This document shows, piece by piece, positions 1 through 11,256 of a stretch of 64,000 nt of DNA. Position numbers and translations under genes: made by a program. Under the pieces are notes generated by a model that was not told the origin of the DNA, did not search any database, and saw only the letters and a list, made by a program, of their open reading frames with translations. This DNA comes from Aradus depressus (taxonomy: Eukaryota > Arthropoda > Insecta > Hemiptera > Aradidae): NCBI GenBank assembly GCA_963662175.1, contig OY759226.1, positions 23,792,446-23,856,445 of the forward strand, in the 5' to 3' direction. Numbering within the stretch: the first letter of the stretch is position 1; each line of letters opens with the position of its first letter.

Positions 1-30
1 ATTATTAAGGATGGTTCTTTTGTAGACTGC

Positions 31-57
31 CTGATGATGAGGGAAACCTCGAAAGCC
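31..57 (+). ncRNA. Hammerhead-ribozyme-like core (candidate)
   Basis: CTGATGA at 31-37 is followed by a GAGG/CCTC stem (39-42 with 47-50) closed by a GAAA tetraloop, then GAAA at 51-54. This is the order CUGANGA - stem II - GAAA of the hammerhead catalytic core. A short AGC/GCT pairing after it could be stem III. Penelope-like retroelements are known to carry such motifs in their terminal repeats. Stem I is not convincing by eye, so activity is not claimed; the motif may be a decayed element end. Confidence 0.4.
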
Positions 58-193
58 GGCTAGCTTACTTAAATAAAAAATCTGTGAGAGGTCAGACTAC
101 CTTATATTTGACATCCTGCGAAATAATCACTTCTCACTACATCAGCCATCTTCATATTAATATCTTTCTATCTTTCTACGAGTAAGCAGGTAT

Positions 194-583
194 ATATGAG
201 GAGTTTGGAGCCAGAGCGGACCAACTGGTTGAAACTGAACAGGTAGAAAATGGCAATTGAAAATTGAGTACATTTTGTTTATCTCCATAAATGGGCCCCA
301 AATATTTATTTATATTTGAAATTTTAGAATAGTATTGGATGAGTGATCCCTTTTTGTGTTCTATAAAGTTTTTGAAGGCCGTATGATCCATTGTGACTTT
401 GAAAATATATGCACAAAATATTTGTGGACTAAACTTAAAGTGCTGCTATCTATCACTGAAGTGAAGAAACTAAGTGATCCACACTGGTTTTGAAAAAGGG
501 AACCTATGCCAACATCAGGATGGTAATAACTCATTTTCCGAAAAATTGTGGGTTGGTCCGCTCTGGCTCCAAACTCCTCGTAT
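194..583. mobile_element. Short terminal-inverted-repeat element (MITE-like), copy 1
   Basis: Inverted termini read ATAYGAGGAGTTTGGAGCCA and continue into GAGCGGACCAAC at both ends. A second copy lies inverted at 60574-60940. A 71-codon frame on the minus strand (176-391) is shared by both copies with few differences, but it runs into the TIR and looks incidental. No transposase is present, so the superfamily is unknown. Confidence 0.6.
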
Positions 584-1125
584 GGGTAGTTCCATTACTT
601 TTCGCTTTGAAACTTTGAAAATCGAGGTTCTCCGATTGAGCCCAAACTTCAGGGGATCAAAGTATATATAAAAAAAATGAGATTCTGAAATTTTCAGCCC
701 TCTGCATTGCATTGGGTGAGTGGGGTAAAGTTCTAAAAGTCAAAAAACAGCGGGAAAAACGCCATTTTTTGCTCATATTGTGAATTATCCGGAGCCGGAA
801 TGAGATAAAGGGGTCGATTCTGTGCTTCATCTACTTTCACCCTATTTTTGGTATTTTTCGATAGACTGAATCACTTCCGAGATATCGTGCGCAGAATATC
901 ATCTTTCAATCACAAGATTACCTTCTCAGTGTTTTCGTCTAGATTTCACAAATCGCAACGAAATCAAGTCCACGAGCTCTTAAATTCTTCGTTTTGTAAT
1001 AACCTTTCGAACGCTTCAAGGTTTTTCAAAATCGCATGAACAGATCTCGAGAAATCGAGTTCATAAGTTGGTTGATTTTGCTGAAAATCGATAAAATTGC
1101 AATTGAATAACTATATATATATATA
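584..1125. other. Unannotated interval
   Basis: AT-rich sequence with no frame I can assign; small open frames (for example 848-1039) have no recognisable domain. A TA dinucleotide run closes it near 1110-1128. Confidence 0.5.
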
Positions 1126-1127
1126 TA

Positions 1128-1505
1128 GTCCAATCTTCTAAAGTCTTCCTCTGCGATTACATCTCTACCAAAGATGTGGAATCTCATTCACGCATATCCC
1201 TTACAGATACCCAGGAAGTGTGCCGCCGTTTCGTCTTCTTCCCCACATCTGTCGTAGGTAGGACTGTCCATGACTCCCACAGTGTGTAGGTGTCTATTGA
1301 ACGGACCATGTCCTTTGAGAACTCCAGTCAGTTGCCTGAGCTCGTTCCTTTTGAGGTTCAGGATCCCGTCTTTCAGAACCCTGGACTCCCCTCCCAGGAA
1401 CATCTTCGACTGCCTGCATGTGGTCTTTTCTCTCCATGTACGCTCCAAAAGATCCTTAGTCCATTCTTTAATTCGGGTTCGGTAAGTCTCCCGGGATATT
1501 CCTAG
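1128..1505 (-). pseudogene. Non-LTR retrotransposon ORF2 C-terminal remnant
   Basis: Minus-strand translation gives a block typical of the region after RNase H in Jockey/R1-like LINEs: KEWTKDLLERTWREKTTCRQ, then LKRNELRQLTGVL, GHGPFNRHLHTVGV and the cysteine/histidine motif CGEEDETAAHFLGIC. The frame is open from about 1505 without a methionine, stops near 1188, and homology (MRFHIFGRDV-like) seems to continue beyond the stop. The copy is truncated at both ends. Clade assignment is by motif memory only. Confidence 0.75.
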
Positions 1506-1551
1506 TACTGGAAACCCATAAAAGGTTTATTTGGCTTAAGAGAGGAAATCA

Positions 1552-2283
1552 GTGACTAGGGAGTGTTGCGGATTATCCGCGGTGCCTGTAGGAGGAATTT
1601 TTATAAAAAAGGAAGGTCTTGAAACCGAAAATTATTTCACAAAAATTGAAATAAAGTTACTAAATACATATTTAAACGTAATAAAAATCGTAAATCACAA
1701 ATATACATACAGTACAGTACACTTAATAATGTATGTACAGTACAAAACGTTTATATACTATTATATCGGTACATATTATATCGGTATATACGTAGTGTGT
1801 GCTTGAGCAGTTTTGGACGCGACTAGCGGCACTGCAGATGTTTGCTTACTTAGCGTGCGAGTGAATCGCCTGACCAGTGAGTCATCTACACGTGATGCAG
1901 CATTAGGACACATTGACAGCATTATTCAATACCTTGAAGAGCAAGATGACGCATCACTTTGTGACAAGATGGTGTTGAGAAAACTCAAATCACAAATAAA
2001 GATAAAGTGTTTCACTACGAAAAAGCAAAAGCAAATGACTGATTTTTTGTTAAACAGTAAACATGACTTTTTAATAACCTACATGACATTGATTGAGTTT
2101 TATTATCAGGTACGTCCTTTTATTGTATAATAAACTTATTTAAAGCACTACTTCTGTGTTGTATTTTTAGTGCCTTCGGCCTTTGTTTAACCATTATCGG
2201 CAATTTTGCGGCTTATCCGCGAAATTCGATTATCCGCGGTATCCACGCCAGTCAATCCCGCGGATAATCGGGAGTTTACTGTA
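1552..2283 (+). mobile_element. Decayed pogo/Tigger-family DNA transposon
   Basis: The right terminus reads inward as CAGTAAACTCCCGATTATCC followed by GCGG. A related GGATTATCCGCGG lies near 1571-1584 at the left, probably the degraded opposite end. The enclosed frame resembles the C-terminus of pogo/jerky-type transposases. The right end is followed by TA (2282-2283), the target duplication of this superfamily. The left boundary is uncertain because it abuts LINE-derived sequence. Confidence 0.6.
1813..2130 (+). pseudogene. Transposase C-terminal fragment (pogo/Tigger-like)
   Basis: The 105-residue frame contains an AALGHIDSIIQYLEEQDDAS stretch, a KMVLRKLKSQIK helix and a KKQKQMTDFLL tail. 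This matches the layout at the end of Tigger/jerky transposases (paired helices, then a KQKKITDFF-like tail). DNA-binding and DDE domains are absent, and the start codon is simply the first in frame. Non-functional remnant inside the element at 1552-2283. Confidence 0.5.
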
Positions 2284-2784
2284 CTTCATATATCCAGAAG
2301 GAGAAAAAAGTGCTGCAATTCTATTAGAAATCTCCTGAAAACATCACCATCTTAATAATTTGTCTGTGTAGGAGCTGACGTTTCATACAATGGCTGGGTA
2401 TTGTATAAACTGACTAGACAAAGTGAGAAATGTCTAGTTACACATCTCATCTAGTATTGTAGAGAATGCCAACTCATTCAAGTTAGTTGTAAATAAAATT
2501 ATAATGACCCTTCGGATGAATAGAATTCAGATAAGAATTGCGTGCAATTTAAAAGTTCATTCAGTTTAGTAACATTAGAAAAAGTCAAGGTTTTTTTTAT
2601 CTGGAAGAAATGTCGAAAGAGAAACAGATAAAAAAAATATATATGAGAGAACTCTGATTTTGTTTTTGAAAAGATGTTTTATAAGATGGAAGATTAGCGT
2701 TAAAGAGGTCAAACTTATATGAGAATCAGTCAGATGAACTTCATGATGTTCTTCATCTCCTGACTACGAACCAATAAAAAAAAG
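2284..2784. other. Unannotated interval
   Basis: AT-rich DNA without an assignable gene; poly-T and poly-A runs only. Confidence 0.5.
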
Positions 2785-3085
2785 TAGAATCACCGGAAAA
2801 GTACTTCCCCAGAACGAATTAATCAATTAATTTTTCGCTCCCCCTCCAATACCATTCGATCATTTGCGCTAATATTCAACAGTTGACTTAAATACGTTAA
2901 CAACTTCTAAGTTGAGGAACGAAGACATATTGTGGAATTTGTAATTAATAAATAAAACAAACTTATTTTTTTTATTTTTTTTTTATTAAGGAGTGCGGAA
3001 AACATTAATTTAAAAAAAAAAATCAATTTCGAATTTCTGTCAGATTTCATAACTTCTCCTATACTATATATACCTACTTTATGTT
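2785..3085 (+). repeat. Family B dispersed repeat, internally deleted copy
   Basis: Begins with the family B end (AATCACCGGAAAAGTACTTC), continues through the AATTAATCAATTAATTTTTC block, and resumes at about 3020 with the opposite end (CATAACTTCTCCTATACT). The central cytosine-rich and TCGATACATTCATT segments are missing. At least fifteen other copies lie in this window. No protein or terminal inverted repeats were found, so the class is open. Confidence 0.6.
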
Positions 3086-3504
3086 CTAAAACAATCGGTC
3101 ACTTTTCGTATTAAATATTTCGAAAATATTTTAGCTCTGGTACCATGACAATAGGATGTCAGTCAGACAAAATTAAGTCCTGCCACAGTAGAGCTACCAG
3201 GTCGGGGATAAGAGCAATGGATGCTTAGGTCCCAAGGTGTACACACCAGCCAGTATTTCTATCTCATTGTAATTTTTCGATAAACATTTTTTTGTTTTCG
3301 TATAGATTAATTCTGTTTTAGAAGTGTCACAACAGGTTAATTTTAGTAAAATGTTGAAATTAAATATTGTTTACCACTTCTTGAATTGGGCTGAATTACA
3401 CACTTATAATAATAATAATAATTGTTTATTTTATAAAAATAATATCATAAAATAAACATTATCGATCAGAGGGACAACACCAAGCTACTCAGCTGTTAAT
3501 CATG

Positions 3505-3509
<5 letters not shown>

Positions 3510-3545
<36 letters not shown>
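3510..3545. repeat. (AT)n microsatellite
   Basis: Alternating TA run; the matching run at 3897-3943 shows that the SINE between them inserted into TA-repeat DNA. Confidence 0.9.
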
Positions 3546-3547
<2 letters not shown>

Positions 3548-3896
3548 TTAGGTTAGGTTAGGTTTTATGACTCATGCCCGGGCTTTAACTACGAGGTCAT
3601 ATCGCCTACTACCAGAGCGCTCTTTCGTCATTCTGGTGGACATGAGCCCGACTCTACTGTGGGAGTCCTAAATTTTGCCTACCCTAAATTTTTATTCATC
3701 TAGGGCAGGGGTCTTTAACGAGTACCTGACATTGTACAGGCTCGGGACCATCGCTTAACGTCCCATCCGAAGGACGGCGTGCTTAAGTTTATTTTACCTC
3801 CCAGATAAAATAAACTAAGGGCCTCGGTCGGGCTACGAACCCACGACCTTGAGCTCAGAAGTCAAGCATGCATACCACTGAGCTACCGGCGCCCTC
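3546..3896 (-). mobile_element. tRNA-derived SINE, full length
   Basis: Read on the minus strand it starts GGGCGCCGGTAGCTCAGTGG, with an A box (TAGCTCAGTGGTA) and a B box (GGTTCGTAGCC, normally GGTTCGAAACC). It continues through a tRNA-unrelated body with TTATTTTATCTGGGAGGTAA, ACGCCGTCCTTCGGATGGGA, GTCGGGCTCATGTCCACCAG and GCCCGGGCATGAGTCATAA. The 3' tail is about four units of CCTAA. Inserted in a TA microsatellite. The family recurs over 20 times here and is non-autonomous; transcription would be by RNA polymerase III from the internal promoter. Confidence 0.85.
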
Positions 3897-3954
3897 TATA
3901 TATATATATATATATATATATATGATATATATATATATATATATTCAGATTAAG

Positions 3955-4079
3955 TGAGGTTCGAAACCCGGTCGAAGCCCTTACGTTTCTCATCTAGAAG
4001 GTGGATAACCCTTGAGTACGCCGTCTTTCGGATGAGAGGTTAAGGGATCATCGTGAGCCTGATACGAGGTACTCGTTAA
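3955..4079 (+). mobile_element. SINE fragment interrupted by Helitron block
   Basis: Starts in the B-box region (GGTTCGAAACCCGG) and runs to TACTCGTTAA, where the Helitron 5' end follows. The missing 3' part appears to resume at 15674, on the far side of the compound insertion. Confidence 0.7.
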
Positions 4080-4139
4080 TCTATATTAATAAATGTTTGT
4101 TTGTTTGTTTGTATGTATGTATGTTTGTTCCAGCATCAG

Positions 4140-5335
4140 GCCCAAACCGCTGGACGGATTTTTATGAAACTGCCCATGTAGCATTCTTTTGAGCCCGATT
4201 GAATAATAGGCTATGTGGCGTCCCAAAATTTTGATCGGGAGGGGGGGTTGTAAGGGGGGCCTAAGTATATAAATAGTGCTAACTCATTAACTAATGGTCA
4301 AATTGTCATGAAATTTCACACGTAGTCTTTTTAAAAGCCAAACAGGAAAAAAAGGTGTGTGGCGTCCCAAAGTTTTGAACGGGAGGGGGGGTTGTGGGGG
4401 GGCCTAAGTATAAATATAGAGCTAACTCATTAACTAATGGGCGAATCGTCATGAAATTTCACATGTAGTATTTTTAAAAGCCAAATAGGAAAAAAAGGTG
4501 TGTGGCGTCCCAAAGTTTTGAACGGGAGGGGGGGTTGTGGGGGGGCCTAAGTATAAATATAGAGCTAACTCTTTAACAGTTGGTAGCATTGTCACGAAGT
4601 TACACATGTAGTATTCCTGAAGACCAAATAAAAAATAGGCGGTGTGACGGCTCAAAATTTTTTACGGGAGGGGGGGTAGTTGGGGGGCCTAAGTATAAAT
4701 ATAGAGCTAACTCATTAACTAATGGGCGAATCGTCATGAAATTTCACATGTAGTATTTTTAAAAGCCAAATAGGAAAAAAAGGTGTGTGGCGTCCCAAAG
4801 TTTTGAACGGGAGGGGGGGTTGTGGGGGGGCCTAAGTATAAATATAGAGCTAACTCTTTAACGGTTGGTCGGATTGTCACGAAATTTCACATGGAGTATT
4901 CCTGAAGGCCAAATAGAAAAATAAGGTGTGTGGCGTTCCAAAGTTTTGATCGGGAGGGGGGGTTGTAAGGGGGGCCTACGTATATAAATAGTGCTAACTC
5001 ATTAACTAATGGTCGAATTGTCATGAAATTTCACATGTAGTATTCCTAAAGGTCAAATAGAAATATTAGGTGTGTGACGGCCCAAAATTTTGAACAGGAA
5101 GGAGGGTTGTGGGGGGGGCTAAATATACATATAGAGTTAGCTCATTAACGGTTGGTCGTATTGTCACGAAATTTCGCATATATTATTCCTGAAGGCCAAA
5201 TAGAAAAATAAGGAGTGTGGCGTCCCGAAGTTTTGAACGGGTGGCGGGGTTGAGGGGGGGGGGGACTAAGTATAAATATAGAGCTAGCTCATTAACGGTT
5301 GATCGTATTGTCATGAATCGGATTGTCATGAATTT
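4140..5335 (+). repeat. ~143-bp G-rich tandem array in Helitron 1
   Basis: About eight units, each with CATGAAATTTCACATGTAGT, GTGTGGCGTCCCAAAGTTTT, then a G-run block of the form GGGAGGGGGGGTTGTGGGGG and CCTAAGTATAAATATAGAGC. Spacing of successive G blocks (about 4238, 4381, 4524, 4666, 4808, 4952) gives the period. The G block has four or more closely spaced G-tracts and could form a quadruplex. Confidence 0.85.
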
Positions 5336-5339
5336 CACA

Positions 5340-6420
5340 TGTAGTAGTAGTAACTATGTATTCGCTGTGGGGTTCACTGTTGCAAGACATTTACTAGCTT
5401 TGAAGTCCAGCGTTCCTAATATCGTACTAGCTGTGGGGTCCGCTGTTGCAAGGTACTTACTAGCTGTAGTGCTCAGCCCCAGCGTTCCTAACTATGTACT
5501 GGCTGTGGGGTTCGCTGTTGCAAGGCACCTATAAGACATTTACTAGCTGTAATGCCCAGCGTTTCTAATTACGTACTAGCTGTGGGGTCTGCTGTTGAAA
5601 GGCGCTAGCAGTGTGGCCCAGCGTATTTCACTCGTAGGTACTAGCTGTGGGGTCCGCCGTTGCAAAACTCATACTAGCTGTGATGCCCTGTGGTTCTAAC
5701 TACATACTATCTGTGGGGTTCGCAGTTGCAAGGCACCTACTACCTGTAGGGCCCAGCGTTCCTAAAAACGTACTAGCTGTGGGGTCCGTCGTTGCAAAAG
5801 CATACTAGCTGTGATGCCCAGGGTTCCTAATATCGTACTAGCTGTGGGGTCCGTTGTTGCAAGGCATTTACTAGCTGTAGTGCCCAGCGTTCCTAACTTC
5901 GTACTAGCTGTGGGGTCCGTTGTTGCAAGGCATTTACTAGCTGTAGTGCCCAGCGTTCCTAACTATGTACTAGCTGTGAAGTTCGCTGTTGCAAAGCACT
6001 TACTAACTGTAATGCCCAGCGTATTTAACTACATACTAGCTGTGGGGTCCGCTGTTGCAAGGCACTTAATAGCTGTGATGCCCAGCGTTCCTAACTTCGT
6101 ATTAGCTGTGGGGTCCGCTGTTGCGAGGCACATACTAGCTGTGGTGACCAGCGTTCCTAACTACGTACTAGCTGTTGGGTCCGCCGTCGCAAGGCACATA
6201 CTAGCTATGATGCCCAGCATTCCCAACTACGTACTAGCTGTGGTGCTCAGCGTTGCAAGCCACATACTAGCTGTGGTCACAAACGTTCTTAAGTACGCAC
6301 TGACTAGGACGTCCAGCGATGCTAAGTATTCACTAGGTGTGGCTTCCGCCGTTGAAAGGCGCATACTAGCTGTGGTGCCCAGGGGTCCTAAAAACTTACT
6401 AGCGTTACAACAGCTGAAGG
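5340..6420 (+). repeat. 66-bp tandem array (two 33-bp halves) in Helitron 1
   Basis: Units pair a half GTACTAGCTGTGGGGTCCGC... with a half ACTAGCTGTGGTGCCCAGCG.... Both 33 and 66 are multiples of three, so one frame stays open for 210 codons (5811-6443), reading VPNYVLAVGSAVARHLLAV repeatedly. The open frame follows from the repeat length; no protein family is recognised. Confidence 0.85.
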
Positions 6421-6554
6421 ACTTTAAGCCTTATTCCGTATGAATAATTGAAAATTATAACATCATGAATGTACTGTCGAGGAACTGAATAGCGTTATAG
6501 AAGATATTGGGAGAAAAATCAAAGTTCCCCGGGCAACGCCGGGTATAACTGCTA

Positions 6555-8779
6555 TAGATTTAATATTTGTTAAAACTGATAGAGAACGACCGGATTATCT
6601 GAATCCTACACAAAAATCAAAATAAAAATGTTTTTCAAAAAATTCACGCTATTTAACGGTTTATAGGCTTAATAATTGTTAAAACTGATACGACAGAATC
6701 AGATATATCCGAAAAGTCCCATCCGACGGACGACGTGCTCAAGGCTATTTTCAACCTAAGTGAAATTTCACCTAACCAGGTTTATTTACATAACATACGT
6801 CTCATTATCGAGTACCTCACATTCGAAAAAGCCCTGGATCATCGCTTAAAGTCCCATCCGAAGGACGACGTGCTCAAAGTGTTTTTTAACTTCCCGATTG
6901 AAACATCTGACCTAAGTGCCTCAGCTAGATTTCTAAGTGGCGATCCTGAGCTCGGTAGACTCCATTCTTCAAATTTCTCGCTTTTTAACGGTTTATAGAT
7001 TTAATATTTGTTAAAACTGATAGAGAACGACCGGATTATCTGAATCCTACACAAAAATCAAAATAAAAATGTTTTTCAAAAAATTTGCGCTATTTAACGG
7101 TTTATAGGCTTAATAATTGTTAAAACTGATACGAGAGATTCAGATTTATCCGGAAAGTCCCATCCGAAGGACGACGTGCTCAAGGCTATTTTCAACCTAA
7201 GTGATATTTCACCTACCCAGGTTTATTTACATAACATACGTCTCATTATCGAGTACCTCACATTCGAAAAAGCCCTGGATCATCGCTTAAAGTCCCATCC
7301 GAAGGACGACGTGCTCAAAGTGTTTTTTAACTTCCCGATTGAAACATCTGACCTAAGTGCCTCAACTAGATTTCTAAGTGGCGATCCTGAGCTCGGTAGA
7401 CTCCATTCTTGAAATTTCTCGCGTTTTAACGGTTTATAGATTTAATATTTGTTAAAACTGATAGAGAACGACCGGATTGTCTGAATCCTACACAAAAATC
7501 AAAATAAAAATGTTTTTCAAAAAATTTGCGCTATTTAACGGTTTATAGGCTTAATAATTGTTAAAACTGATACGACAGATTCAGATTTATCCGGAAAGTC
7601 CCATCCGAAGGACGACGTGCTCAAGGCTATTTTCAACCTAAGTGAAATTTCACCTACCCAGGTTTATTTACATAACATACGTCTCATTATCGAGTACCTC
7701 ACATTCGAAAAAGTCCTGGAACATCGCTTAAAGTCCCATCCGAAGGACGACGTGCTCATAGTTATTTTTCACTTCCCGATTAAAACATCTGACCTAAGTG
7801 CCTCAGCTAGATTTCTAAGTGGCGATCCTGAGCTCGGTAGACTCCATTCTTCAAATTTCTCGCTTTTTAACGGTTTATAGATTAAAAATTTGTTAAAACT
7901 GATAGAGAACGACCGGATTATCTGAATCCTACACAAAGATCAAAATAAAAATGTTTTTCAAAAAATTTGCGCTATTTAACGGTTTATAGGCTTAATAATT
8001 GTTAAAACTGATACGACAGATTCAGATTTATCCGGAAAGTCCCATCCGAAGGACGACGTGCTCAAGGCTATTTTCAACCTAAGTGATATTTCACCTACCC
8101 AGGTTTATTTACATAACATACGTCTCATTATCGAGTACCTCACATTCGAAAAAGCCCTGGATCATCGCTTAAAGTCCCATCCGAAGGACGACGTGCTCAA
8201 AGTGTTTTTTAACTTCCCGATTGAAACATCTGACCTAAGTGCCTCAACTAGATTTCTAAGTGGCGATCCTGAGCTCGGTAGACTCCATTCTTCACATTTC
8301 TCGCTTTTTAACGGTTTATAGATTAAATATTTGTTAAAACTGATAGAAAACGACCGGATTATCTGAACCCCACACAAAAATCAAAATGAAAACGTTTTTC
8401 AAAAAATTCGCGCTATTTAACGGTTTATAGGCTTAATAATTGTTAAAACTGATACTACAGATTCAGATATATCCGGAAAGTCCCATCCGAAGGACGACGT
8501 GCTCAAGGCTTTCAACCTAAGTGGAAATTGACCTACCCAGGTTTATTTACATAACATACGTCTCATTATCGAGTACCTCACATTCGAAAAAGCCCTGGAT
8601 CATCGCTTAATGTCCCATCCGAAGGACGAAGTGCTCAAAGTTATTTTTAACTTCCCGATTAAAACATCTGACCTAAGTGCCTCAGATAGATTTCTAAGTG
8701 GCGATCCTGAGCTCGGTAGACTCCATTCTTCAAATTTCTTGCTTTTTAACGGTTTATAGATTTAATATTTGTTAACTGA
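6555..8779 (+). repeat. 441-bp satellite, five monomers
   Basis: Identical landmarks recur every 441 bp (CATCCGAAGGACGACGTGCT at about 6718 with one change, then 7159, 7600, 8041, 8482). Each monomer contains CGAGTACCTCACATTCGAAA, GATCATCGCTTAAAGTCCCA and CCTGAGCTCGGTAGACTCC, resembling antisense SINE in the same order. Short 78-87 codon frames in each monomer are by-products. A related diverged array is at 47331-49873. Confidence 0.9.
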
Positions 8780-8946
8780 CAGAGCCATAGAGTGTGCTGG
8801 TTTCGGATTATGCCAACGTCAGCACAACGTTCAGACTGACTTTAAATATGGTGACACCGATCCACTATGGAAGAAAAATGCCAAAAAAAAAAAGATGTAT
8901 GTATAGATATGAACACAAATTAAAACTTGTGTACATTGTGATATAA
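8780..8946. other. Spacer between satellite and Helitron dimer
   Basis: Unrecognised sequence ending in ATATAA, whose final A is the Helitron target base. Confidence 0.5.
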
Positions 8947-11256
8947 TCTATATTAATAAAGCTGAAACGGGGTTTGTTAGTTTGTATGTATGTATGTTTG
9001 TTTGTATGTATGTATGTTTGTTTGTATGTATGTATGTTTGTACCAGCATCACGCCCAAACCGCTGGACGGATCTTCATGAAACTTCACATGTAGCATTCT
9101 TTTGAGCCCGATTGAATAATAGGCTATGTGGCGTCCCAAAATTTTGATCGGGAGGGGGGGTTGTAAGGGGGGCCTAAGTATATAAATAGTGCTAACTCAT
9201 TACCTAATGGGCGAATTGTCATGAAATTTCACATGTAGTATTTTTAAAAGCCAAATAGGAAAAAAAGGTGTGTGGCGTCCCAAAGTTTTGGAACGGGAGG
9301 GGGGGTTGTGGAGGGGCCTAAGTATAAATATAAAGCTAACTCTTTAACGGTTGGTCGGATTGTCACGAAATTTCACATGGAGTATTCCTGAAGGCCAAAT
9401 AGAAAAATAAGGTGTGTGGCGTTCCAAAGTTTTGAACGGGAGGGGGGGTTGTGGGGGGGCCTAAGTATAAATATAGAGCTAGCTCATTAACGGTTGGTCG
9501 AATTGTCACAAAGTTTCACATGTAGTATTCCTGAAGAACAAATAAAAAAATAGGCGGTGTAACGGCTCAAAATTTTGTACGGGAGGAGGGGTAGTGGCGG
9601 GGGGCCTAGGTATAAATATGGTGCTAGCTCAATAACGGTTGGTCGTATTGTCATGGAATTTCACATGTAGTATTCTTAAAAGCCAAAAAGAAATATAGGG
9701 TGTATATGTCACAAAATTTTGAACGGGAGGGTGGGTTGATGGGGGCCTAAGTATAAGTATAGTGATAAGTCATCAACGGATGATCGGATTGTCACGAAAT
9801 TTCACATGTAGTATTCCTGGAGGCCAAATAGAAAAATAGGCGGTGTGACGGCTCAAAATTTTTTACGGGAGGGGGGGTTGTGGCGGGGGGGCCTAAGTAT
9901 AAATATAGTGCTAGCTCATTAACGGTTGGTCGTATTGTCATGGAAGTTTACTTGTAGTATTCTTGATGGTCAAATCAAAAAATACACTATGTGACATTTT
10001 AAAAATTTGGGAGGGGGGCTAAGCATAAAAATAATGCTGAATCATTGAAGGGTAATCGGATTGTCATGAATTTCACATGTAGTAGTATTAACTATGTATT
10101 CGCTATGGGGTTCACTGTTGCAAGACATTTACTAGCTGTGATGCCCAGCGTTCCTAATATCGTACTAGCTGTGGGGTCCACTGTTGCAAGGCACTTACTA
10201 GCTGTTGTGCTCAGCCCCAGCGTTCCTAACTATGTACTGGCTGTGGGGTTCGCTGTTGCAAGGCACCTACAAGACATTTACTAGCTGTGATGCCCAGCGT
10301 TCCTAATTACGTACTAGCTGTGGGGTCTGCTGTTGCAAGGCGCTAGCAGTGTGGCCCAGCGAATTTAACTACGTAGGTACTAGCTGTGGGGTCCGCCGTT
10401 GCAAAACTCATACTAGCTATGATGCCCTGTGGTTCTAACTACATACTATCTGTGGGGTCCGCAGTTGCAAGGCACCTACTATCTGTAGGGACCAGCGTTC
10501 CTAAAAACGTACTAGCTGTGGGGTCCGTCGTTGCAAAAGCATAGTAGCTGTGATGCCCAGCGTTTCTAAGTAGGTACTAGATGTGGGGTCCGCCGTTGCA
10601 GAACACATACTAGCTGTGGTGCTCAGCGTTTCTAACTACGTACTAGCTGTGGGGTCCGCCGTTGCAAAACACATACTAGCTGTAATGCCCTGTGGTTCTA
10701 ACTACGTACTACCTGTGGGGTCCGCTGTTGCAAGGCACTTACTAGCAGTTATGCCCAGCGTTCCTAACTTCGTACTAGCTGTGGGGTCCGCTCTTGCGAG
10801 GCACATACTAGCTGTGGTGCCCAGGGGTCCTAAAAACTTACTAGCGTTGCTATAGTTGAAGGACTATAAGCCTTATTCCGTATGAATAATTGAAAATTAT
10901 AACATCATGAATGTACTGTTAAAGGGTAAGCGGATTGGCATGAATTTCACATGTAGTAGTAGTAACTATGTATTCGCTGTGGGGTCCGCTGTTGCAAGGC
11001 ATTTACTAGCTGCGGTCAATAGCGTTCTTAAGTACGCACTGGCTAGGATGTCCAGCGATGCTAAGTATTTACTATCTGTGGTTTCCGCCGTTGAAAGACG
11101 CATACTAGCTGTGATGCCCAGGGGTCCTAAAAACTTACTAGCTGGGGTGTTTGACGTTGAAGGACTATAAGCCTTATTCCGTATGAATAAAAGACTTATA
11201 GGAGATATTAGTAGAAAAGTCAAAGTTCCCCGGGCAACGCCGGGTATTACTGCTAG
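8947..11256 (+). mobile_element. Non-autonomous Helitron, copy 2 (first of a dimer)
   Basis: 5' TCTATATTAATAAAGCTGAA after a target A (8946); 3' hairpin CCCCGGGCAACGCCGGGTAT then TACTGCTAG, ending with CTAG at 11253-11256. The next Helitron begins at the very next base. Contains a 143-bp array (about 9150-10070), a 66-bp array (10080-10850) and a second short 66-bp segment (10930-11170) following a repeat of the GAATAATTGAAAATTATAAC block. No protein-coding capacity. Confidence 0.85.

Larger units (their letters stand above)
4080..6554 (+). mobile_element. Non-autonomous Helitron, copy 1
   Basis: The 5' terminus TCTATATTAATAAA is preceded by A, as expected for Helitron insertion between A and T. 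The 3' end has the terminal hairpin CCCGGGCAACGCCGGG followed by TATAACTGCTA; intact copies end CTAG, so this one has lost or changed the last base and abuts the 441-bp satellite directly. Inside are a roughly 143-bp G-rich tandem array, then a 66-bp tandem array. No Rep/helicase is encoded. Confidence 0.8.

Noticed and set aside
6735..8321. Family of four 78-87-codon genes
   Set aside because: They are the same frame in successive 441-bp satellite monomers.
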